From PALSA-693 sp963702305 (GTDB lineage Bacteria > Actinomycetota > Acidimicrobiia > Acidimicrobiales > Palsa-688): a stretch of DNA of 64,000 nt. How positions within the stretch are numbered: the stretch's first letter is position 1; each line of letters begins with the position of its first letter. The notes under the pieces are model-generated. The model was not told where the DNA came from and made no database searches. It worked only from the letters and a program-made list of their open reading frames with translations. Below are positions 38,439 to 46,653 of the stretch, piece by piece. Where the stretch lies: contig CAVPBX010000001.1 in the NCBI GenBank assembly GCA_963702305.1, positions 75,285 through 139,284 of the forward strand, given 5' to 3'. Both the position numbers and the translations under genes were made by a program.

Positions 38439-39137
38439 TCAGTGGCTGAAGGTCCAGGTGATGGGCTGGGTCACGGTGATGCCCTCATAGCTGTTGCCCG
38501 CACCGGCCGGCAGGGACACCACGAAGGTGTAGGGCTGCCCGGCCCCGCCCACCGCAGTGGCGAGTGGCGCCGTGAGGGTGAGCGGTGAGCCGGTGGTGGC
38601 GGCAGTCAGGGTGCCAGTGAAGAGTGGCGTTACGGTCGCGGTCGCGGCCTGGTAGACGGCCACGTTCAGCTCGCTGCACAGGTTCCCGGCGAGCAGGACC
38701 GGGTTCGCGGTCCCGGCGACCGGCGTCTGCGCACAGGCGCCAAAGGCAGCGGTGAAGGTGTTCGCGGCGACGGACCCGGTGTTGGAGATCGTCACCGTGG
38801 TGGTGGCACTGTCGCCGGGTCCCAGGTTCGTCACCGCCGCGCCCGAGCTCCCGTATTTGTTGATGGTCGTGCAGGAGTAGGCGTTGTTGCCGGTGGCGTC
38901 GCTTGACGAGGCGCAGGTGGTGTTGGTGCCGGAGCTGTTGGGTCCGGACTCGGTCATGATCAGGCTGCCGGTCGCCACCTGGTTGGCGCTGTTGGTGATG
39001 CTGGCGGTGAAGGCCGAGAGGCTGCCATTCACTCCGAGGATCAGGAACAGGGCCGCGGCGCCGCTGCTGATCCAGACGAGCGGGAGGAACCGGCGCCGCT
39101 TGCGCCGGCCACCTTCGGTCGCGGTTGGTCTTGACAT
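38439..39137 (-). CDS. Camelysin/TasA-like exported protein
   Basis: A 232-residue protein with AAGGAG 7 nt before its ATG. A basic N-terminus (RRKRRRFLPLVW) and a hydrophobic stretch (SSGAAALFLILGV) run into NGSLSAFTASITNSANQVAT, the region SipW cleaves in the Bacillus CalY/TasA family. The rest is Ser/Thr-rich beta structure with GPGDSATTTVTISNTGS and a C-terminal ITWTFSH. First gene of a three-gene reverse-strand operon ending in the SipW-type peptidase. A fibre-forming or biofilm role is inferred from the family. Confidence 0.78.
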   Translation of the reverse strand: MSRPTATEGGRRKRRRFLPLVWISSGAAALFLILGVNGSLSAFTASITNSANQVATGSLIMTESGPNSSGTNTTCASSSDATGNNAYSCTTINKYGSSGAAVTNLGPGDSATTTVTISNTGSVAANTFTAAFGACAQTPVAGTANPVLLAGNLCSELNVAVYQAATATVTPLFTGTLTAATTGSPLTLTAPLATAVGGAGQPYTFVVSLPAGAGNSYEGITVTQPITWTFSH

Positions 39138-39251
39138 CGGGGGTCTCCTTGAGCAGAACTCGTGTGTTTCCCCCTTCGACACGGATGCCCCGAACCTTTG
39201 CCAGGACTTCATCTGCGGGGAGGGCGTCGCGGCGCGGTCGGCATGCCGAAT

Positions 39252-39326
39252 GGGTGCGATTTGTATCCATGGTGCACTTATGTCTATGAGATACACATAA
39301 GTGCACCAGAGATACAAATCGCACCC
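39252..39326. repeat. 32-nt near-perfect inverted repeat with 11-nt loop
   Basis: Left arm 39252-39283 and right arm 39295-39326 pair at 30 of 32 positions (outer part GGGTGCGATTTGTATC, inner part GGTGCACTTATGT). It lies between the divergent camelysin-like gene and rarA and is clearly richer in A+T than the flanking coding DNA. It could form a cruciform or RNA hairpin, be a bidirectional regulatory site, or be a MITE remnant. No run of T follows either arm, so a simple terminator is less likely. Confidence 0.85.
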
Positions 39327-39398
39327 GCACCGGGAGCCCGCCGGCCGCCGCCGGCCCCGGCCCCGCCGGCCCCGCCGCCACCCCGGTAGCCTCCGACC

Positions 39399-40703
39399 AT
39401 GCCCGCCGGCACGGACGACGACCTGTTCGCCGCCGCCCTCAACGAACGACTGGCGGCCCAGGCCCCCCTGGCCGCCCGGATGCGCCCCCGCACCCTGGAC
39501 GAGGTGGTCGGCCAGGACCACCTGCTGGCCCCCGGCCGGCCCCTGCGCGCGCTCATCGAGGCCGACCGCCTGTCGTCGGTGATCCTGTGGGGGCCGCCGG
39601 GCACGGGCAAGACCACCCTGGCCCAGCTCATCGCCGGCGCCACCCGCAAGGCGTTCGTGCCCATGTCGGCGGTGACCGCCGGCGTCAAAGACGTCCGCGA
39701 CACCGTCGCCGCCGCCCGCCGCCTGCTGGCCGAGCAGGACCGGGGCACCATCTTCTTCCTCGACGAGGTCCACCGCTTCAACCGGTCCCAGCAGGACGCC
39801 TTGCTCCCTTCCGTTGAGGACGGGACCCTCGTGCTGGTCGGGGCCACCACCGAGAACCCGTTCTTCTCGGTCAACGCCCCGCTCCTCAGCCGGTCCACTC
39901 TTTTCCGATTGGAGCCGCTCGACGAGGACGCCCTGACCGAGCTGGTGCAACGGGCCCTCAAGCGGGAGGACGCCACCGCCGACGACGACGCCATCGCCAC
40001 CCTGGTCGGGCTGGTCGACGGGGACGCCCGGGCCGCGCTGACCAGCCTGGAGGTCGCGCTGGCCCTGGCCCGGGACCGGCACGTCACCCTCGCCGACGTG
40101 GAGGCGGCCCGCAGCGCCCGGGCCATCCGCTACGAGGAGGACGATCACTACGACGTGATCTCGGCCTTCATCAAGTCGATCCGGGGTTCCGACGTGGACG
40201 CCGGGCTGTACTGGTTGGCGCGGATGCTGGCGGCCGGCGAGGACGCCCGGTTCGTGGCCCGGCGGCTGGTCATCCTGGCCAGCGAGGACATCGGCATGGC
40301 CGACCCCATGGCCCTACTGATCGCAGATGCCGCGGCCCGGGCGGTCGAGTTCGTGGGCCTGCCCGAGGCGCAGCTCAATCTGGCCCAGGCGGTGGTGCAC
40401 CTGGCCAGCGCCCCCAAGTCCAACCGGGTGATCACCGCCCTGGGCGCCGCCCAAGCCGACGTGGCCGACCTGCCGGCGGGGCAGGTGCCGGCGCATCTGC
40501 GAGACGCCCATTACCGCGGCGCCATCCGCCTCGGGCACGGTCGCGGCTATCAGTACCCGCACGACGACGAGCGGGGCTGGGTGGACCAACCGTACCGACC
40601 CGAGCACTTGGAGGGCCGGGTGTACTACGAGCCCTCCGCCCATGGGGACGAACCGGGGCGGGTGGCCCGCTGGCTCCGCGACCGCAGGAGCCGCGGGCAG
40701 TAG
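39399..40703 (+). CDS. rarA: Replication-associated AAA ATPase RarA (MgsA)
   Basis: Clamp-loader-like ATPase acting at stalled forks. RMRPRTLDEVVGQDHLL, Walker A ILWGPPGTGKTTLAQL, Walker B IFFLDEVHRFNRSQQDALL and sensor 1 LVGATTENPFFSVNAPLLSR are diagnostic; the C-terminus has VRGSDVD-like IKSIRGSDVDAGLYWLARM and GYQYPHD. 434 residues. Position before alaS is conserved in actinobacteria. Confidence 0.96.
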   Translation: MPAGTDDDLFAAALNERLAAQAPLAARMRPRTLDEVVGQDHLLAPGRPLRALIEADRLSSVILWGPPGTGKTTLAQLIAGATRKAFVPMSAVTAGVKDVRDTVAAARRLLAEQDRGTIFFLDEVHRFNRSQQDALLPSVEDGTLVLVGATTENPFFSVNAPLLSRSTLFRLEPLDEDALTELVQRALKREDATADDDAIATLVGLVDGDARAALTSLEVALALARDRHVTLADVEAARSARAIRYEEDDHYDVISAFIKSIRGSDVDAGLYWLARMLAAGEDARFVARRLVILASEDIGMADPMALLIADAAARAVEFVGLPEAQLNLAQAVVHLASAPKSNRVITALGAAQADVADLPAGQVPAHLRDAHYRGAIRLGHGRGYQYPHDDERGWVDQPYRPEHLEGRVYYEPSAHGDEPGRVARWLRDRRSRGQ

Positions 40704-40714
40704 GCTCACTGGCC

Positions 40715-41083
40715 TTGATCGGGACTGTTTCCGCCGACAGCGCGGTCGCCATCGGGGTCACCGTCGTCGCCACCGTGGTGGTGCTGGCGCTCCTGTTCGG
40801 CGCGATGTCCCTGCTGCGCACGGCCCGCCGGTTGCGGGCCCTGGCCGACGAACTCGCCGCCCACACGGCCACCACCCTGACCGACGTCGAGGACGCCATG
40901 GCCCGGGCGCAGGGCGAGTTGGACCGGGTGGACGACCTGATCGGCTCGGCCGAGGCCATCACCCACACGGTGGGGGCGACCTCGCGCCTGGCGCGCCTGG
41001 CGCTCGCCGGTCCGGTTATCAAGGTGATGGCCCTCGGCGCGGGGACCGCCCGGGCCGGCCGCCGCCTGCGGAGGACCGGATAG
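40715..41083 (+). CDS. Small membrane protein, DUF948-like
   Basis: 122 residues with one N-terminal transmembrane segment (VAIGVTVVATVVVLALLFGAM) and a long helix likely to form a coiled coil (ALADELAAHTATTLTDVEDA). A DUF948-like protein is commonly found between rarA and alaS in actinobacteria. The start is a TTG; no ATG or GTG suits. Its stop overlaps the next GTG. Confidence 0.65.
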   Translation: MIGTVSADSAVAIGVTVVATVVVLALLFGAMSLLRTARRLRALADELAAHTATTLTDVEDAMARAQGELDRVDDLIGSAEAITHTVGATSRLARLALAGPVIKVMALGAGTARAGRRLRRTG

Positions 41084-41364
41084 TGCTGCGCCGGGTGCGG
41101 TGGATGGGCGCCGGCGTGGCCCTGGGGTTCGGGGCGTCGGTCTGGGCCCAACGCAAGTTGAAGACGGCGGCCGCCAAGTACCGGCCGGCCGGTCTGGCCG
41201 GCAGCGCGGTGGAGAAGGCCCGGGCCTGGCCGGGGGAAGTCCGGGCCGCCTTCGACGAGGGCCGGACGACCATGCGCCAGCGGGAGGCCGAGTTGCGCGT
41301 GGGGCTGGGTGACGAGGACCCGGCCGGCCTGGCGGTCACCCCTCGCGGCCGCGCCATTCGCTGA
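41083..41364 (+). CDS. Small conserved protein upstream of alaS
   Basis: A 93-residue protein with a GTG start overlapping the preceding stop (TAGTG). A short hydrophobic N-terminal region (WMGAGVALGFGASVWA) is followed by basic and helical sequence. Similar small membrane-associated proteins occupy this slot before alaS in other actinobacteria. The function is unknown. Confidence 0.6.
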   Translation: MLRRVRWMGAGVALGFGASVWAQRKLKTAAAKYRPAGLAGSAVEKARAWPGEVRAAFDEGRTTMRQREAELRVGLGDEDPAGLAVTPRGRAIR

Positions 41365-41433
41365 AGTGGCCCGCCACTGAAGCGGCACCGCCGCTGAAGT
41401 TGCGCGGCGACGGTCACTAACCTGGTAGCCCAC

Positions 41434-44040
41434 ATGGATGCCAACGCGCTTCGACGCGCCTTTACGCAGTTTTTCGTGGACCGCGGCCACACCGCGGTGC
41501 CCTCGGCCGGGCTGATCCCGCACCATCCCCGGGCGCCGCTGTTCACGAACGCGGGCATGAATCAGTTCATCCCCTACTTCCTCGGCGAGGAGCGCCCTCC
41601 CTTCCCCCGGGCCACCAGCATCCAGAAATGCGTCCGCATCCGGGGCAAACACGACGACATCGACCTCATCGGTCGGACCACCCGGCACCTGACGTTCTTC
41701 GAGATGCTCGGGAACTTCAGCTTCGGCGACTACTTCAAAGAGAAGGCCATCCCCCTGGCCTGGGAGCTGCTCACCGGGCCGCTCGGCATGGACGCCGACC
41801 GCTTGTGGGTCACCGTCTACCGCGACGATGACGACGCCGCGGCCATCTGGTCCGAGCAGGTGGGCGTGCCGGCCGCCCGGATCCAGCGGATGGACGACGA
41901 CAACTTCTGGGAGATGGGCGAGACCGGACCCTGCGGTCCCTCCTCCGAGATCTACTACGACCGCGGGCCCGAGTGGGGGCCGGACGGCGGCCCGGCCGGT
42001 GGCGGGGGCGAAGAGCGGTTCGTGGAGATCTGGAACCTGGTCTTCATGCAATACGACCGCCACGCCGACGGCACCCTCGAGCCCCTCCCGAAACCTAACA
42101 TCGACACCGGAGCCGGTCTCGAGCGGGTGTTGATCGTCCTGCAGGACGTGCCGTCCATCTGGGAGACCGATGTCCTGCGCCCCATCATCGCCCGGGCGGA
42201 GGCGCTGACCGGCCGCAAATACGGCGAGGACGCCGAGGTGGATGTGGCCCTGCGGATCCTGGCGGACCACGCCCGATCGGTGTCGTTTCTGATCGGCGAT
42301 GGGGTGTTCCCCACCAACGAGGACCGGGGTTACGTGCTGCGCCGGCTCATCCGCCGGGCGGTGCGGCAGGCGTATCTGCTCGGAGTGGAGCGGCCGGTCA
42401 TGCCGGCCCTGGTGGCGGCCGCGGTGGAGGTGATGGGCGAGGCCTACCCGGATCTGGCCCGCCAGGAGGAGTTCGTGATCGGGGTCGCCGCCCGGGAAGA
42501 GGGCAGCTTCCGGGCCACGTTGCGCTCCGGCCTCACCATGCTGGAGTCCGAGCTGTCCGGCGGGGCCACCACCGTGTCCGGGCCGGTGGCCTTCCGGCTG
42601 CACGACACCCACGGATTCCCGATCGAGCTGACCCGGGAGATCGCCGCGGAGCGGGGCGCCACCGTGGACGAGGCCGGCTTCGAGGCGGCCATGCGCCAGC
42701 AACGGCAGCAGTCGAAGCAGTCGGGGAAAGGACCGGACGACCAGGCTCTGGACCGCCTCGAGCGCTACCGTCAACTGCTCGACGAGCGGGGCACGACGAA
42801 GTTCGTCGGTTACACCGACAGCACGGCCAACGCCATCGTGCTGGCGGTCATCGACGCCGACCCGACCGCGGAGCAGGCCAGCGAGCGGCGGGTCGAGATC
42901 TTCCTCGACGTCACCCCCTTCTACGCCGAGGGGGGCGGCCAGGTCGGCGACACCGGCACCATCGAGACCGAATCCGGGCGGGCCCGGGTGCTGGACACCA
43001 CCGCAGCCCTGCCCGGGCTGACGCGCCACCTGGCGGTGGTGGAGGAGGGCGAGATCCGGCCCGGTCAGGCGGCGACCGCCGCCATCGACACCGAGCGCCG
43101 GGCGGCCATCCGCCGCAACCACACCGGTACCCACCTGCTGCACTGGGCCCTGCGCCAGGTGCTCGGTGACCACGTCAAGCAGCAGGGGTCGCTGGTGGCG
43201 CCGGACCGCCTGCGGTTCGACTTCACCCATTACGGGCCGCTGACGACGGAGGAGATCGCCAACATCGAAGATCTCGCCAACGCCCAGGTGCTCGCCGACG
43301 ACGAGGTGGAGGTCACCTCGATGAGCAAGACCGAGGCGGACGCGGCCGGGGCCATCGCCTTCTTTGAGGACAAGTACGGCGAGCGGGTCCGGGTGGTGCA
43401 GGCCGGGTCCCAGTCACTGGAGCTGTGCGGAGGCACCCACGTGGCCCGCCTGGGTCAGATCGGACCCATCGAGATCGTGTCCGAGGGGTCGATCGGGTCC
43501 AACCTCCGGCGCATCGAGGCCACCACCGGCACCGCCACCCTGGCCCGGCTGCGCCAGGCCGAACGCCAGATCGCCGACGCCGCGGCCTTGCTGCGCGCCC
43601 GTCCCGACGAGCTGACCACCGCGGTGGAGCGCAAGCTGACGGACCTGCGTGAGCTCGAAGGCCGGCTGAAGTCCGCCGAGCAGGCCGCCCTGGCCGGGCA
43701 AGCCCGGACCCTCGTGGCCCAGGCGGTGGACGGTTGGCTGGTGGCCCGGGCCGACGGCTTGGACACCGATCAGCTGCGCCAACTCGCCAGCCAGGCCCGT
43801 CAGGTCGGCGGTCTGCACACCGTCGTCCTGGGCGGCAGCCCCGACGGCTCGAAGGCCGTATTGGTCGCGCTGGCCGCCAAAGACGGCCCGCACCCGGCGC
43901 CCGCCCTGATCTCGGACGCGGCCCGGACGGTGGGTGGCGGCGGGGGCGGCAAGAACCCCGAGCAGGCCATGGCCGGGGGCAAGGACGCCAGCCGCCTCGA
44001 CGAAGCCCTCGACCAGATCCGGGAGCGGCTCGCCGCGTGA
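41434..44040 (+). CDS. alaS: Alanyl-tRNA synthetase
   Basis: Charges tRNA-Ala and edits mis-charged Ser and Gly. The class II core includes FTNAGMNQFIPYFLGEE, KCVRIRGKHDDIDLIG and HLTFFEMLGNFSFGDYFKE; the editing domain has the zinc motif HTGTHLLH with CGGTHV; the C-Ala domain ends with the glycine-rich GGGGGGKNPEQAMAGG. 868 residues, intact frame. The stop overlaps the ruvX GTG. Confidence 0.97.
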   Translation: MDANALRRAFTQFFVDRGHTAVPSAGLIPHHPRAPLFTNAGMNQFIPYFLGEERPPFPRATSIQKCVRIRGKHDDIDLIGRTTRHLTFFEMLGNFSFGDYFKEKAIPLAWELLTGPLGMDADRLWVTVYRDDDDAAAIWSEQVGVPAARIQRMDDDNFWEMGETGPCGPSSEIYYDRGPEWGPDGGPAGGGGEERFVEIWNLVFMQYDRHADGTLEPLPKPNIDTGAGLERVLIVLQDVPSIWETDVLRPIIARAEALTGRKYGEDAEVDVALRILADHARSVSFLIGDGVFPTNEDRGYVLRRLIRRAVRQAYLLGVERPVMPALVAAAVEVMGEAYPDLARQEEFVIGVAAREEGSFRATLRSGLTMLESELSGGATTVSGPVAFRLHDTHGFPIELTREIAAERGATVDEAGFEAAMRQQRQQSKQSGKGPDDQALDRLERYRQLLDERGTTKFVGYTDSTANAIVLAVIDADPTAEQASERRVEIFLDVTPFYAEGGGQVGDTGTIETESGRARVLDTTAALPGLTRHLAVVEEGEIRPGQAATAAIDTERRAAIRRNHTGTHLLHWALRQVLGDHVKQQGSLVAPDRLRFDFTHYGPLTTEEIANIEDLANAQVLADDEVEVTSMSKTEADAAGAIAFFEDKYGERVRVVQAGSQSLELCGGTHVARLGQIGPIEIVSEGSIGSNLRRIEATTGTATLARLRQAERQIADAAALLRARPDELTTAVERKLTDLRELEGRLKSAEQAALAGQARTLVAQAVDGWLVARADGLDTDQLRQLASQARQVGGLHTVVLGGSPDGSKAVLVALAAKDGPHPAPALISDAARTVGGGGGGKNPEQAMAGGKDASRLDEALDQIRERLAA

Positions 44041-44529
44041 GCTCGGCCCCGCTGAGCCACCCGCGTATCGCCGTCCCCGGCCGGGTGGTGGGGATCGACC
44101 TCGGTTCCCGCCGGATCGGGGTGGCCGTGACCGACTCGGCCCAACGGGTGGCGACCGGCGCCACCGTCGTGCGCCGCTCCGGCGACCGGAGCGCCGATCA
44201 TCGGGCCCTGGCCGAACTCGTCGCCGACTATGCAGCGGTCGGGGTGGTGGCGGGCCTGCCCGTCTCGCTGTCAGGGCACGTCGGCCCGGCCGCGGCGGCG
44301 GTGCTGCAGGAAGTCGACGAGCTCCGCCACGCCCTCCCGGTCGAGGTGGAGACCGTCGACGAGCGACTCACCACCCGAACCGCGGCCCGCGGCCTGCAGC
44401 GCGGCGGGCCGCCGGGCGCGCGACCATCGCCCGGTCATCGACCAGGCGGCCGCTACTGTCCTGCTGCAGACCTGGATCGAGCGCCGGCGCCGGGCCGACG
44501 GAACGCAACGGGGGGCCGACGATGAGTGA
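44037..44529 (+). CDS. ruvX: YqgF/RuvX-family RNase H-fold nuclease (one frame break)
   Basis: Putative Holliday junction resolvase or rRNA-processing nuclease. VVGIDLGSRRIGVAVTDSAQ begins the RNase H fold; VVAGLPVSLSGHVGPAA and VETVDERLTTRTAAR follow. An extra base near 44405 breaks the frame. The other frame supplies the expected end, with DHRPVIDQAAATVLLQTWIERRR. About 163 residues. The end overlaps mltG by 8 nt. Confidence 0.9.
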
Positions 44530-45658
44530 CCGCCAGGACATCCTCCCCCCGGGATACGCCCAGAACGAGCCGTGGTCGGGGCCGGAGCACCGCGCCCCCC
44601 GGCGCGGCCGCCGCGACCGGCCAGGACGGCGCCACCCGGTCCTTTTCGTGCTCCTCATCCTGCTGGCGCTGATCCTGCTCGTCGGCATCGGCGTCTTCGT
44701 ATGGGCCCAAGGCCAGATCAACCCGGGCGGCCACCACGGTCCCGAAGTGTCGGTGCAGATCCCGCCGGGGTCGTCCACGTCCAAGATCGGCTCGATCCTG
44801 GCCCGTGCCGGGGTGATCCACGACGCCACCCTTTTTGCCATCTATGTGCGGATCGACGGGGACGGTCCCCTGCTCCCGGGCTCCTACCAATTGCCCCGCA
44901 ACTCGAGCTACCGGACCGCCATCTCCGCCCTCGACAAAGGACCGATCCTGGTCACGGACCGCCTCGTCATCCCGGAGGGCTTCACCATCCGGCAGGTCGC
45001 CAATGCGGTCGCCGCCCTGCCCCAAATCCACCTGTCGGCCGCCCGCTTCCTGGCCGCGGCGTCGAGCGGCGAGGTGCGCAGCCCCTACGAGCCGCCCGGC
45101 GTCAACAACCTCGAAGGGTTGCTGTTCCCCGCGACCTACGAGATCAGCCAGGGGCAGAACGAAGTGTACGTACTCGAGAAGATGATCGGCGCCTTCGATG
45201 ACCGGGCCAGCTCTCTCGGCCTCACCGCGCTCGCCAGCCAGTTGCACCTCACCCCCTACCAGGTGGTGACCGTGGCGTCCATCGTCGAGCGCGAGGCCAA
45301 GCGCACGGCCGATCGCGGCCCCGTCGCCAGCGTCATCTACAACCGGCTACGCGTCGGTATGACCTTGGGGGCGGACTCCACCCAGACCTACTACCTGCGT
45401 CTGACGAATCCCACGATCGTCCCGACCCCCGCCCAACTCGACCAGCCGAGCCTCTACAACACCCGGCAGATCAAGGGCCTGCCGCCGACGCCGATCGGCA
45501 GTCCGGGCCTGGCCTCGCTGCAGGCGGCCGCCTCGCCCCCCTCCACCACGTACCTCTATTTCGTGGAGGTCAATCCCGACGGCCAGTTGGGGTTCGCGTC
45601 GTCAAACGCGGGCTTCGTCCAACTGCAGAGCCAGTGCCGGGCCGCCAATCTTTGCTGA
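44522..45658 (+). CDS. mltG: Endolytic murein transglycosylase MltG
   Basis: Cleaves nascent glycan strands at the membrane. A cytoplasmic basic N-terminus, one transmembrane segment (VLFVLLILLALILLVGIGVFVW), a LysM-like/PASTA-like region (VSVQIPPGSSTSKIGSILA), then the YceG domain with VNNLEGLLFPATYEI and the catalytic Glu in ASIVEREAK. 378 residues. It follows ruvX and precedes aroE as in mycobacteria. Confidence 0.93.
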   Translation: MSDRQDILPPGYAQNEPWSGPEHRAPRRGRRDRPGRRHPVLFVLLILLALILLVGIGVFVWAQGQINPGGHHGPEVSVQIPPGSSTSKIGSILARAGVIHDATLFAIYVRIDGDGPLLPGSYQLPRNSSYRTAISALDKGPILVTDRLVIPEGFTIRQVANAVAALPQIHLSAARFLAAASSGEVRSPYEPPGVNNLEGLLFPATYEISQGQNEVYVLEKMIGAFDDRASSLGLTALASQLHLTPYQVVTVASIVEREAKRTADRGPVASVIYNRLRVGMTLGADSTQTYYLRLTNPTIVPTPAQLDQPSLYNTRQIKGLPPTPIGSPGLASLQAAASPPSTTYLYFVEVNPDGQLGFASSNAGFVQLQSQCRAANLC

Positions 45659-46566
45659 CCACGCGGCTGCCGACGGCGGCGACCCGGGTGGCAGGGGTGA
45701 TCGGCGATCCGGTCCGGCACTCCCTGTCGCCGGCGCTCCATAACGCCGCGTTCGCGGCCCTCGGCCTGGACTGGGTGTACGTGGCCTTCCCCGTGGCGCC
45801 CGGGCAGGCCCCCGCGGCGGTGGCGGCCATGCGGGCCCTCGAACTCGCCGGCCTCTCGGTCACCATGCCCCACAAGGCGGCGGTGGTGGGTGCCCTGGAC
45901 CGGCTCGGTCCCACCGCGGCTCGCTTGGGTGTCGTCAACACCATCAATTGGGCCGCCTCCGCCGGCGAGCCGGCCCTCGAGGGCGACAGCACCGACGGCG
46001 CCGGCTTCATCGACGCCCTACGCGGCGACGACGGGTTCGACCCCGCCGGTCGCCGGTGCCTGGTGCTCGGCAGCGGCGGCGCGGCCCGGGCCGTGACCCT
46101 GGCCCTGGCCGAGGCCCGGGCGGCGTCGGTCGCGGTGGCAGCCCGTCAGGCGGACCGCGCCCAGGAGTGCGCGACGCTCGCCGGCCCGGCGGGCTCGGTC
46201 GTGATCGCCAGCCCCACCGCGGAGCCGACCGGGAGTTCGAGCCTGGCCGAGGCGGTGGCCGGCGCTGACCTGATCGTCAACGCCACGCCAGTCGGCATGG
46301 TCCGCGGTGACGGGTTGCCGTTCGGGCTGGAGGCGGCCGCGCTCAACAGCCGGCACTTCGTCGCCGACCTGATCTACGCCCCCGCCACCACCCCCTTGCT
46401 GGCGACAGCCCGCAGCCGGGGGGCCGGGACCGCCAACGGCCTGGGCATGCTCATCCATCAGGCCGCCCGGCAGATCGCCGTCTGGACCGGCCGGCCGCCG
46501 CCCATCGAGGCCATGTCCGCGGCGGCGCTCACCGCGCTGGCGCACCGGGGGCATCCGCCGGGCTGA
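45634..46566 (+). CDS. aroE: Shikimate dehydrogenase
   Basis: NADPH-dependent reduction of 3-dehydroshikimate. VIGDPVRHSLSPALHNAAF is the shikimate site; LSVTMPHKAAV holds the catalytic Lys; STDGAGFIDAL, the nucleotide loop VLGSGGAARAV and IVNATPVGM are present. 310 residues from GTG 45634, which overlaps mltG by 25 nt. TTG 45652, overlapping the mltG stop more tightly, is a credible alternative. Confidence 0.94.
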   Translation: MPGRQSLLTTRLPTAATRVAGVIGDPVRHSLSPALHNAAFAALGLDWVYVAFPVAPGQAPAAVAAMRALELAGLSVTMPHKAAVVGALDRLGPTAARLGVVNTINWAASAGEPALEGDSTDGAGFIDALRGDDGFDPAGRRCLVLGSGGAARAVTLALAEARAASVAVAARQADRAQECATLAGPAGSVVIASPTAEPTGSSSLAEAVAGADLIVNATPVGMVRGDGLPFGLEAAALNSRHFVADLIYAPATTPLLATARSRGAGTANGLGMLIHQAARQIAVWTGRPPPIEAMSAAALTALAHRGHPPG

Positions 46567-46653
46567 CCCGGTTGCGGGCGTTTGGGGCGCGCGCTTAGGT
46601 CGGAGCCGCGATGTGCCGAAGTATTCAGCACCACAGGTATATCGGAGGTTTCC

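Noticed and set aside
39252..39326. Bidirectional transcription terminator
   Set aside because: The genes on either side point away from it and no T-rich tract follows either arm, so a terminator makes little sense here.
41362..41405. Three CTGAAG-containing short repeats upstream of alaS as a T-box or other leader
   Set aside because: The units are short and imperfect and lack the T-box consensus or an antiterminator; probably chance in a small gap.
34428..46608. Shared 13-mer TAGGTCGGAGCCG before pilT (34428) and before the DUF4388 gene (46596) as a common pilus regulatory site
   Set aside because: In the first place it includes the stop codon of a coding sequence, and 13-mer matches are expected by chance in 64 kb of biased composition. 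No flanking similarity was seen.
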